Source: Eurosta solidaginis
Taxonomy: Eukaryota > Arthropoda > Insecta > Diptera > Tephritidae
Reading direction: 5' to 3'
DNA length: 64,000 nt
NCBI RefSeq assembly: GCF_040869045.1
Contig: NC_090320.1
Coordinates: forward strand, 118,801,112 to 118,865,111
The stretch's first letter is position 1. Every line of letters starts with the position of its first letter. Below are positions 32,229 to 40,805 of the stretch, in pieces. The translations under genes and the position numbers were made by a program. Under the pieces are notes generated by a model. That model saw only the letters and a list, made by a program, of their open reading frames with translations. It was not told the origin of the DNA and searched no databases.

Positions 32229-32912
32229 TCTACTGAAAAGAGAGCTAGAGAAAAGAGGGCAATAAAGGCAAAAGCAGACTAAAATGACATGCACTTTTTT
32301 TTTAATTTTCACTATATTTTAACGTAATTTTGTACGCGCGGATGTATATAAAAAACGCCGATTCGCCACCCACACAGATATAATGGTTATTTTTTACAAC
32401 AAAAACCCTGGACTTCGTTGTATTAATTCAATATATGTAAGCCGCAAAAAATAAGGCAAAGTGTAAAAAATAATAAGGAACAAATAAACAGTTAAAATTA
32501 TGTATGGTTATGTGAAACCGAAAATAGTGCAGTTTAAGTTAAAATTATTTCTACTAAAAATTCTGCACTATGTTACCTTAAGCTGTGTCAGCAGAACCTT
32601 ACCGCGGGTGGGGGGATAATGCTGATAGACAAAAGGCCTTTTTAACACTTAATTCACTTTAAAAAAGTTCACTTAAAAAAATTGTGCGATGTAAATTATA
32701 ACCACGTACCTTTATTGTTGTTGCGGCTATCTGCGCTTGGTTGTTGGTTTGCAAAGATGAGTTTGTTTTTATTTCATATGCTGCTCAATCTCGAAGGTCT
32801 TGTTTGTTGTCCAAAAATTTTTAATAAGATAATCTTGATTTGCCTTTTGTGTGATGTGGACTGTATATGTAGATCAAGTTCTGGTCGCTTGTAAAAAATC
32901 TCACGGACCAAA
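32229..32912 (-). other. BEL 5' leader and primer-binding site, non-coding
   Basis: Between the 5' LTR and the tandem repeats is AT-rich leader DNA. Next to the LTR the minus strand reads TTTGGTCCGTGAGATT (32897-32912), a plausible tRNA primer-binding site; I cannot name the tRNA. I see no gene in the rest. Confidence 0.5.
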
Positions 32913-33687
32913 TGTTGGCCTCGCAGAACGCTCGGTGCGCGGAGGTCCAATATAATTGAAAAGAAAAGAAAACACAAATAATTTCAATATTAGTATTTTA
33001 TAATAATTGATTTATTATTTGTTAAGTGGGTACAATATTTTACCTTTGGTATGTGGCGTGACAGCAGCAGTTGACCTTCTTCCTTCGTGGTTGAAATTGA
33101 ACAGAAAAATGGAAAGTGATCTACGTGTTGTCGAACCGGAGATCGTGCGGGGATTTTCCAATGGATATTTGTTATCCGATGGAAAACTCAGTTACCCGTG
33201 TTAGTGTTGCATATATGTGAACATACATGAATGTGTATGCCTGTGGGTGTGCAGTACATGAAAGTATGTGTGAATGCATTTGCACTAAATAAATTATGTA
33301 TTGTTGTTGTTGTTGTTGTAGCGATTAGGTTACTCCCCGAAGGCTTTGGGGAGTGTTATCGATGTGATGGTCCTTTGTCGGATACAGATCCGATACGCTC
33401 CGGTATCACAGCACCATTAAGGTGCTGGCCCGACCATCTCGGGAACGATTTATATGGCCACATTAAACCTTCAGGCCATCCCTCCCTCCCCACCACCAAG
33501 TTCCATGAGGAGCTTGGGGTCGCCAGAGCCTCGTCTGTTAGTGAAACGGGATTCGCCGCTAGAAGGTGAGGTTGGCAATTGGGTTGGAGAAGCTATATAT
33601 TGCGCTACACAACCCCTTGAATCCCTAAATTATGTATTAGAGTGGCCGTGTTTGCAGTATAAAAATATTTAGGTCCTGACCTAAACA
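32913..33687 (-). repeat. 5' LTR of BEL/Pao element, interrupted by a retroposon
   Basis: This is the same LTR as 24878-25284, starting TGTTGGCC and ending CCTAAACA, but interrupted at 33303-33625 by a (CAA)n-tailed retroposon. The original LTR is about 440 bp. Confidence 0.87.
33303..33625 (-). mobile_element. (CAA)n-tailed retroposon, copy 1, with 13-bp TSD
   Basis: The minus-strand insertion ends in CGCTACAACAACAACAACAAC. It is flanked by TAAATTATGTATT (33290-33302 and 33626-33638). The body carries three strong stem-loops, for example CTCCCCAAAGCC...GGGGAG. There is no ORF. The sequence resembles a repeat common in tephritid genomes (from memory, not checked). The 5' end looks truncated. 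A second copy is at 33937-34198. Confidence 0.82.
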
Positions 33688-33844
33688 GTATTATTAAAGC
33701 TATTAAAAGTATAACAGGTAATACTAGGACAAAAATAATAAAGTTAAACAAGTAATAATTTAATAATAAAATAGTCTAAGGTAAAGACTTGAAAAATCTC
33801 TCATCCAACTTGGGTGTATTCCTGTGCAGTAAGGAGAGTAAATT

Positions 33845-35018
33845 GTTGTTGTATTAACAACCCCACTGTTATCTGCCGATACATTTTCTACCTATTCCAA
33901 AGTCCAAATTTGAATTGTAGTATCACTGCTACCCGTCTTGTTGTTGTTGTTGTAGCGATAAGGTTGCTCCCCGAAGGCTTTGGGGAGTGTTATCGATGCG
34001 ATGGTCCTTTGCCGGATACAGATCCGGTACGCTCCGGTACCACAGCACCATTACGGTGCTAGCCCGACCATCTCGGGAACGATTTATGTGGCCACATTAA
34101 ACCTTCAGGCCATCCCCTCCCTCCCCACCCCCAAGTTACATGAGGAGTTTGGGGTCGCCAGAGCCTCGTCTGTTAGTGAAACAGGATTCACCGCGGATAG
34201 CAGTGCTGTTGTAGCAGTGCAATTGACCATAATTCGCTTTCATGGCTGGTATTTCTTCGATAATGTAAGCAGCACCGACATCAACTATTACCAGTTGACC
34301 GCTTTTCATGCCCAATAGCGTATAGCTATCGCCTGGTACAAATGTGGTACTTAATATATAATACGCTTGTATGGTACGCAGACATTGCATGGAATCACGA
34401 TTCCAAAACCTGAACGAATCGCCAGCACCAGAACAAAAGCTAGTGAATTGTTACTAAAGCATACCGAACGTACTTCTGATTGGTGGCCGAGACGTGTAAC
34501 AGCTAACAATAATGTCTTGTTCTGCAGCAAAATGTTGTAAGAAATGTGCGTCCGTTATGGGCGCATTATGACCAATGAGACGGTGACATCCCGTCTGTTC
34601 TACAATATCCACCACAATTAACTCGGTATCAAGGCTGCCGCTCCCTAATCGTATGCCCGTATTATCGAAATGTAGTACGGACACAGCTATCTTATGCAAT
34701 GCCAATGTGCATACAGATTGTTAGGGAGCACGCAAGTCAAAAAGCTCAACAACTCCGTCAATATCGCCTACGGCACTGTGTATGCGATCGGGCGGGGCAC
34801 GTAGTGCGGTAACTTCCAGCTTATCACGACGCAGCGTCAATGCACGTTCACGCAATCTAAAGTAAACGCAAAATCAGTTTCAGTTTAATTAAATAATTTG
34901 CAGTTCACCTCTTACCCCAAATAATATTTTCAGCAGCTACGGCCAGTGCATATCGGCCTTCAATTTTATTATATACAAACGATAGCCGATAAGCCAGGTA
35001 TTGTTTTCTCAGATGCAT
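33845..35018 (-). pseudogene. WDR3/UTP12-like WD40 gene, decayed, unprocessed
   Basis: Read on the minus strand from ATG 35018, the first exon (HLRKQYLAYRLSFVY) and the second (RERALTLRRDKLEVTALRA, then LALHKIAVSVLHFDNTG and LGSGSLDTELIVVDIVEQ) match the N-terminal WD40 repeats of WDR3/Utp12, a nucleolar rRNA-processing protein. Further on come CLRTIQAYYILSTTFVPGD and TGSSDTTIQIWTLE. A 59-nt intron with GTAAGAG and TTTAG borders (34857-34915) is kept, so it is not a retrocopy. Lesions: a one-base loss at the second exon start, a TAA near 34715, a frame break near 34420, and a retroposon at 33937-34198. Only the N-terminal part exists. Confidence 0.72.
33937..34198 (-). mobile_element. (CAA)n-tailed retroposon, copy 2, within the WDR3-like pseudogene
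   Basis: This has the same family body and tail as 33303-33625, truncated about 60 bp earlier at its 5' end. It interrupts the WD40 pseudogene. I could not define a TSD. Confidence 0.78.
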
Positions 35019-35859
35019 GTAATATATTTAAACGAGCACTATACTATTATTTAAACTGAATACTTTTAATATTTGTAATAATTTTTCTAAATTATAATTT
35101 ATCGCTCTTGATGTACAATGACAACTGCAATCTGTCAAGAAAGCAAAACAAATGAGTGGGAATGCATACAATAGACAATAATGCAAAAATGATATCTCCC
35201 CTTCCCTCTCTAACATTCAGCCAGAATCATGGCAGAACCATACAAGGTGGTAGGTAGCATGGTGACATAGCTACAAACATAAATAAAAGCTTTGTGTACT
35301 TTGTTTTTGTAAATCGATGGACTAATGTCAAAATCGTAATGAGCCGGAAGTTGATGTAGCAAATCGTATTAAAAAATACAAATCAGCGGTCACCGTGCTA
35401 CCACCTGGTATAGTTCCACCATAGCCAGAACAAACTTTTTTTGTTGTAGAGATGACAGCTGAAGATTTTGCATTTGTATTCGTGAATGCGTTAAGCAATT
35501 TTTGCTGGGTTACAAACCGGCAAATCCCACACATACTTTCACAAAGTTAGCCCATTGCCCTTTTATACTTGTGTCCCTTGCGGTATAATTTTAAATACAG
35601 ATCCCCACGTTTACATTGTTGCGATATCCAGCAGTAAACCCTCCCACATTTACATTGTTTTAAATACCCAGCAGTAAATTCTCTCGCTCAGTCCAACTGG
35701 TCGCAGACTATTCCCAAGACAGTACAACTGGTCCTAGCCTACGCCAATCCTGATCAATAGGAAAAATTCTCCCTTTGGTTTTCTCGTATAAATAAACACT
35801 CGGCAATCCCCAAAATTACCAAAATAGCCAAAGTTAAATTAAGCAAGTCCCCCTTTAGA
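35019..35859. other. Non-coding DNA; right part may be LTR/leader of the next element
   Basis: The first half holds no coding frame I trust. At about 35605-35690 a short imperfect direct repeat (TTTACATTGTT ... CCAGCAGTAAA) occurs twice. At 35788 CGTATAAATAAACACT resembles an LTR TATA box just upstream of a BEL-type gag start. Confidence 0.35.
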
Positions 35860-37515
35860 ATGGCTACCGTGGTCGAAAATAAATTTATATCCGAAACAGA
35901 TCTCTTTACGGATTACTGCGCTCGGTTCGACACAACCCAGATTCAGGATGATACTGAGGCACCCCTAAAACTGAAAGAAAAAAATACCGATGTATTCTGG
36001 GAAAGGGTACAAAGCGCATATGACGCCGTGGTAGATTCAGATGACAACGACCTTCCTGACGGTTTTAAGTCCTCAGCTTTCAGTAAATACCGAGCCTGCC
36101 TTATAGCTTATGAGGACACAAAGGCAAGAATAGGTTATCAACTCAAGCTCAGGGTATTAATGTAATCCCGTCCCCGCTACAACCACCACTCCCCAAGAAA
36201 GTTCCGGGATGCACCTCAAAGTACCCGCCTGTGACACCGAAGTATTCTACGGGAGTTCAATGGCCGTCCTTCAGTGACATGTTCACTGCGGTCTATATCA
36301 ACCACCCAAAACTCTCAAGCGCCCAAAAACTGTACCACCTCAGGGACACGACCCAAGGAAAAGCTGGCCAGATAGTAAAACAATTCCCACTTAATGATGA
36401 CAACTTTTCTCTGGCATGGGAAGCCCTGAAATCCCGATATGAAAATAAAAGAGTCTTGGTCGATAACCAAATAAAAGTCCTCATGAACCTCAAGGCCATT
36501 CAGACTGAAAACAGCGAAGATATTCAGCGATTGCAATCTTCTGTCAACTGCCTCCAGATTTTAGCAACCCAACAAGTTTCAACAGATAGTTGGGATCCCA
36601 TATTAATATACCTGGTAACCTCAAAACTCCCAGAAAATACTGTTGCGCTTTGGGAACAATCGTTAAGTTCGCCAAGAGACCTCCCGAACTGGTCCCAAAT
36701 GAACCAGTTTCTGTCTACTCGCTACGAGAAATCTCAAACCCACATCTTAAAAGATTGCACCAGCACAATAACACGCCTCTACTGCCAAGGTCGCCACAAC
36801 TCCACCCTCCACGACACCGGAGTATCTGATCAAACCAATGGCCCTCGAAGAACAACATCCCAAGTAGCAACTAGTCAGGACGTAACCAACCCAGTCTCTC
36901 CCAACATCATGAGTGACTAAAATGTATTTTATCCTATCTTCCTCAGATGGATCGCCAACGCCCCCCCCCCGGTTCCCACACCGCGCCGCTCCTTGGCATC
37001 GCAAGTGATAAGGCCGACTATCGACGATCCGTTTGTGTATTTGGCACCACGCGCTATCGACGTGCCCGCTGTTCACGGCCATGCAACCCCAACAACATGC
37101 CTTGATTGCCATGTCGCACAAATACTGTACCAATTGCCTGGCATTGTCCCATCACACAAAGGTGTGTACGTCCCGCGAGCGCTGCCACGTCTGTAGGCTC
37201 CATCACCACACACTACTCCACCGCGACACCGGGAGTCCCCAAACATCGCATGTGGCCACGCAGCCGTTGCGCCACCGTCGTCAGTCGCGGGGCCGCGTAC
37301 CACCAAAGCGTAGCACTCACCAACAACAACCGGCAGCAGGAGCGACCGCACCCAGTTCACGGCGAAACCAGCGCCCACCGGTCGTGTCAGAGCGCACCAT
37401 CCGGTGCACTGCCACCGGTTTTCGCAGCACCACGTACAAGGGAAAGATTGGAAAGCTCCTCATCGAGGAAGCCCAACGAGCTCTGCGAGAGCTGCGACAA
37501 GCACTAGGCGCTTAG
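35860..37515 (+). pseudogene. BEL/Pao gag remnant (second family)
   Basis: The N-terminal domain is at 35860-36163. A frameshift is followed by the DUF1759 capsid-like domain from about 36230 (GVQWPSFSDMFTAVYI, QKLYHLRDTTQGKAGQIV, AWEALKSRYENKRVLV). A further frame break and a run of ten C at 36961-36970 precede cysteine-rich knuckles (KYCTNCLALSHHTKVC and CHVCRLHHHTLLH, about 37123-37220). The basic C-terminal tail ends at TAG 37513-37515. No protease or pol follows: the sequence runs into the K2P cassette. The knuckle pattern and DUF1759 identify BEL/Pao. It is on the plus strand, opposite to the element at 24878-33687, and clearly diverged from it. Confidence 0.8.
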
Positions 37516-37538
37516 TACACCTAGGCGGGCCAGGATGT

Positions 37539-38544
37539 TTGCGCGGCATAGGCTGTCACACGGCCCAATTACCCATGATATGTATGTATCCATGAATTTA
37601 CTTATAACTCATCTTGAATCATTGAATTATATTATATATATATATTGAATTATATCTTATTATACTCCACAAAATCAATGAATAGCACTTAGCTTTCAAT
37701 TTCCCATTGAGAACACTAATGGACGTGTGGCAGCCTCCACTGCGCAAATCCACCAAATTCAATTCGCCGCAATTACAGGGTAGCGATCCGGTATGATCGC
37801 CATCTGTCAGAAAACCGCCACCGTTTGTATCATTGCTAAATTGTCATTATTGTTCTTGTCATATTTCTGCTCAATAGTTATATTTTGGAGAATTTTGCTC
37901 CGCATAAAGGAAAAAATATTAAAAAGAACACAGTTTTCTCTTTAAGTAATCATAATTAACGTAACATTTATGATTTGGTCAATTTGGTGGTTGATGAAAA
38001 TCTTCTGTACAAAATACATATTCTACGCGAATAAAAGTGAAATCAAAATTGCATGTAAATGAAGACAATACTTTGTTATTTCAATTAAACAAGCATAAAA
38101 ATATACTGGGTCTTCTTGGGGCATTTTCATCGGAGTTTTCATTGTGAGTATCTCATTCCTTGCAATATCTATGGCGGTTTTCGCATACATCGAACCGACT
38201 TGGTGTGCTTTGGACACATTTTATTATTGCTTCAGTACACTGGCTACGATTGTTTTGGGTTATTATATTCCCGGCAAGGGTGGTTTTGTTGACAATCGTT
38301 CAATATATATAAGATACATAAGCGGTTATTTGATTGGTGGCGAAAACATTTGGAGGAAGCTTTTGCACAACATCCGAACCACTACATCTGAGTTTCGCAC
38401 GATCGAGGTTTCAGTAAGAGACGCATCGAGCACAGCGCCAGCGAAGTGTCCACATAGCAGCATCCCCACCATCATCACATCATCACCAACCATCTCCACA
38501 AAGCGGCAACTATCCAAAAATTCAAGGTAACTCGTACTTAACTA
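37539..38544 (+). repeat. K2P-containing duplicated cassette, copy B
   Basis: This is the direct-orientation partner of 23128-24110. It has an insertion of about 17 bp near its left end and about 28 bp just before the channel frame. Its left edge lies at the end of a BEL gag gene and its right edge joins Polinton-like sequence. Confidence 0.85.
38122..38530 (+). pseudogene. K2P potassium channel, second pore segment, copy B (filter destroyed)
   Basis: The frame matches copy A: a helix GVFIVSISFLAISMAVFAYI, then EPTWCALDTFYYCFSTLA. The selectivity filter, however, reads TIVLGYY instead of TIGMGDY. Loss of the first filter Gly and of the Asp would abolish potassium selectivity, so this copy cannot encode a working pore. 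It is open to 38530 like copy A. The selective loss suggests neutral drift. Confidence 0.7.
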
Positions 38545-38545
38545 A

Positions 38546-38701
38546 ATGTTAAAGATAAGTCTAAACAAGATTTTTGGTATAAGCGTTGATAGAGATAAAC
38601 ATAGTTTAAATTTACATAATAAAAAAATTATTAACTTGGCACCAAGTATTCTCATGACGCAGTCACAAAATCATTTGTTAATAAAAAAATGTATGCATTA
38701 G
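38546..38701 (+). pseudogene. Polinton-type small ORF fragment
   Basis: A 51-codon frame begins right at the edge of the K2P cassette (MLKISLNKIFGISVDRDK). Its pattern, NKIFGI...YNKKIINLA-like, reminds me of the segment before the WKINPGLFEL domain in Polinton-associated proteins. It ends inside the next ORF. This is a weak match. Confidence 0.3.
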
Positions 38702-38970
38702 CAGCAGCGTTGGATAATTTCAAAGTTGAAATTGATTCAGAAATAAAAACTATTAAAAGCGATTTACAAATATTGAATGTTATGATAAAAAACGATGTTC
38801 AGAAGGAATTTACCTTAATTGAAAGAGTTATTGCCGAGTGCTTACTTAGTAAAAATAAGGAATTTGTTAATAAAATTGATGAAACATTTAATCAACTCGA
38901 GAATTTTATATTCAAATATCCCGAAGAGAAAGATGATGGTGTGAAGAAAATTAAACTTGAATATATATAA
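38689..38970 (+). CDS. Coiled-coil ORF of Polinton-like element, unknown function
   Basis: A 93-codon open frame from ATG 38689 shows heptad-like spacing of I, L and V through most of its length (FKVEIDSEIKTIKSDLQIL, FTLIERVIAECLL) and ends in an acidic-basic tail (PEEKDDGVKKIKLEYI). The composition predicts a helical coiled coil. I do not recognise the family. It lies 60 bp upstream of the integrase relic on the same strand, so I place it in the Polinton-like element. Confidence 0.4.
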   Translation: MYALAAALDNFKVEIDSEIKTIKSDLQILNVMIKNDVQKEFTLIERVIAECLLSKNKEFVNKIDETFNQLENFIFKYPEEKDDGVKKIKLEYI

Positions 38971-39033
38971 TTGATATATGCTTGAAAGACTAATAATAAT
39001 ATTTTTAATAAAAAAAAAAACATTTTCAACTTT

Positions 39034-39185
39034 ATGATGAATGGGGAAAAAAGAGCAATAGTGAAAGAACTACATAAACAAGCTCTAAAAATTTTTAAAG
39101 AAGGCGAGTTATAATGAAAGGGATTGATGACTTATAGCAAGCTGATTTGGTTGAAATGGGAAGCTATGAAGCAAGTAACGACTAA
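39034..39185 (+). pseudogene. Polinton-type integrase, N-terminal relic
   Basis: The frame reads KRAIVKELHKQALKIF, then after a one-base shift VIMKGIDDL, stop, QADLVEMGSYEASND. The LHxxARKxF...GLDDLWQADLVEM block is the start of the retrovirus-like integrase of Polinton/Maverick elements (F54H12.3-like). The Trp codon is TAG here and the first catalytic Asp (QADLVEM) is kept. Only about 50 residues remain, and other sequence follows directly. This is the best family marker for the element. Confidence 0.6.
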
Positions 39186-39199
39186 CGGAAATAAAATGT

Positions 39200-39582
39200 T
39201 CTACTGATTCAATTTATTTTAACAAGGATCGTTCAATCGGTGCATTATTAGGATATGGTAAACCGGTTTTGGAACCAAATAAATTACATTTTTCAGACAT
39301 ACCAATCGATATAACAAAAATAAAGACAATATTAGTTGATTGTAACATTGTTGTGGTTCGTATATAAATAGTGAATCAGAACATGTGATACATCAGTTTT
39401 CACTCGGCGTTAGTCCTGGTTACAAAATCAATGAAACACCATCGAATGTAATATATTTACCAGTGAATACAAAAAAAATATACAGTATCGTTTTGAGAGT
39501 AGTCGATCAAAACGGCAATTTAATACATTTTCGTGGTGAAAAATTAACTATAAGATTACATTTGAAACCTTTAAAAGGATGA
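39200..39582 (+). pseudogene. Polinton-associated structural-type protein, C-terminal part
   Basis: From 39200 the frame reads TDSIYFNKDRSIGALLGYGK and DIPIDITKIKTILVDCNI. A frameshift near 39360 leads to SPGYKINETPSNVIYLPV and VVDQNGNLIHFRGEKLTIRLHLK (39385-39582). I recognise this arrangement from uncharacterised arthropod proteins that accompany Polinton-like elements. The beta-rich pattern would suit a jelly-roll virion protein, but that is inference. It ends 7 bp before the copia element. Confidence 0.5.
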
Positions 39583-39589
39583 TTATTTT

Positions 39590-39847
39590 TGTTAAGAAGC
39601 AACATTGTTTAATGGCACCACTTGTCTTTAAAGATCTGTCACTCCTTTGATACGTGGCAAACTCTTACTCGGCTTTGTATTCAGCTACTTAATTTCATTA
39701 CTAACTGTTATTTTTCTTTGTATATACTTATACAAATATAATCTGTACATATATTATATTACTTTACTTCTCATCAAACCGCGTGAATAAACGTAGCATA
39801 TATTTTGTACGTGCTAAGTTTGCACTTGATAGCATTTTATTTCATCA
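39590..39847 (+). repeat. 5' LTR of copia element
   Basis: The 258-bp LTR starts TGTT and ends ATCA. A TATA-like region lies near 39720 (TATATACTTATAC). The primer-binding site GGTTATGGGCCCAG begins at 39848. Confidence 0.92.
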
Positions 39848-40202
39848 GGTTATGGGCCCAGATTGGCTTAAGATGACCGAAGAAACAATCCATATTTTCC
39901 ACCGACTAAACAACAGCAACTACAGGTTGTGGAAGTTCAATGTCGATGCGGTATTAAAAGGCCATGGTTTACTAGGAATAGTACAAGGGATAACCAAATT
40001 CAACGATTCGGCATCCCAAGATCAGAAGGACTTATGGATGAAGCGTGACGGTAAAGCAATGGGAATTCTTATATCTTCCATTGAAAAGGATCAAGCAAAC
40101 CACGTACTAACATGCACTAGCTCAAGCGAAGTCTACCTCAAATTAGCCAATATTCACGACAAACAAAGTGAGGTAAAAGTTATGTGCCTTTATGAAGAAT
40201 AT

Positions 40203-40794
40203 TGTAACGAATTTACTTGCAAATCCTCTTATTTGCCCTTTTGCTAGGATCGTATCGCTAAACTGTTGAATAAATAACTCCAATATTGAATAACGGAAAA
40301 ATGGCCTTTATTAAAATACTTCACAATAACACTCAAACTGTGCAACGAATAGCTTAATAACCAAACTGATATCTTAAAGGAAACTGACTTTCAAAATAAT
40401 AGTGCTATTGCTCGCTAGATATCGTCTTACTCGTAACTGCTTGACAATTCAAATCAAACTGAATTACATTTTACTCGCTTGTGCCGCTTTTATAGTTTAC
40501 GCTGCATACATCTAGGCTCTTCTATTTCCAGAACTTACCAACTATTTCGAGTGTTTATAGTTCTCATATAGTTTCTACTTGTTTACAATTTTCTACTTTT
40601 CAGCGTCTCTCAGATGTATGTGAGTTTGTAGTTTACAGTCTCTCGCACACACATAGGCGTATAAGTAAATGCATCTGTGTGTGACATCTCTCGGCTGCCT
40701 TATATATGTGTATACATGATTTGATTATTGACGTGAACATCGCTTAGCATCGCCTTAGTGATGGTATAGCTTAGGGATGCTAATATCCGTGACA
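40203..40794 (-). repeat. 3' LTR of chimeric Gypsy element
   Basis: The 592-bp LTR appears identical to 43344-43935. On the coding strand it begins TGTCACGGATATTAGC and ends TTCGTTACA. Confidence 0.92.
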
Positions 40795-40805
40795 CTGCCC
40801 TCCAC

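Larger units (their letters stand above)
24878..33687 (-). mobile_element. BEL/Pao LTR retrotransposon, complete ends, defective
   Basis: This minus-strand element has both LTRs (24878-25284 and 32913-33687), a 5-bp TSD GTATT (24873-24877 and 33688-33692), a polypurine tract next to the 3' LTR and a primer site next to the 5' LTR. Gene order on the minus strand is gag (31883-30515), protease (from about 30550), a remnant of reverse transcriptase/RNase H, then integrase (28862-27531). Most of the reverse transcriptase palm is deleted, so it cannot move by itself. A retroposon sits in its 5' LTR. Confidence 0.9.

Noticed and set aside
35328..35534. 68-codon minus-strand frame as a gene
   Set aside because: There is no recognisable domain and no support from neighbours; the length is within chance expectation.
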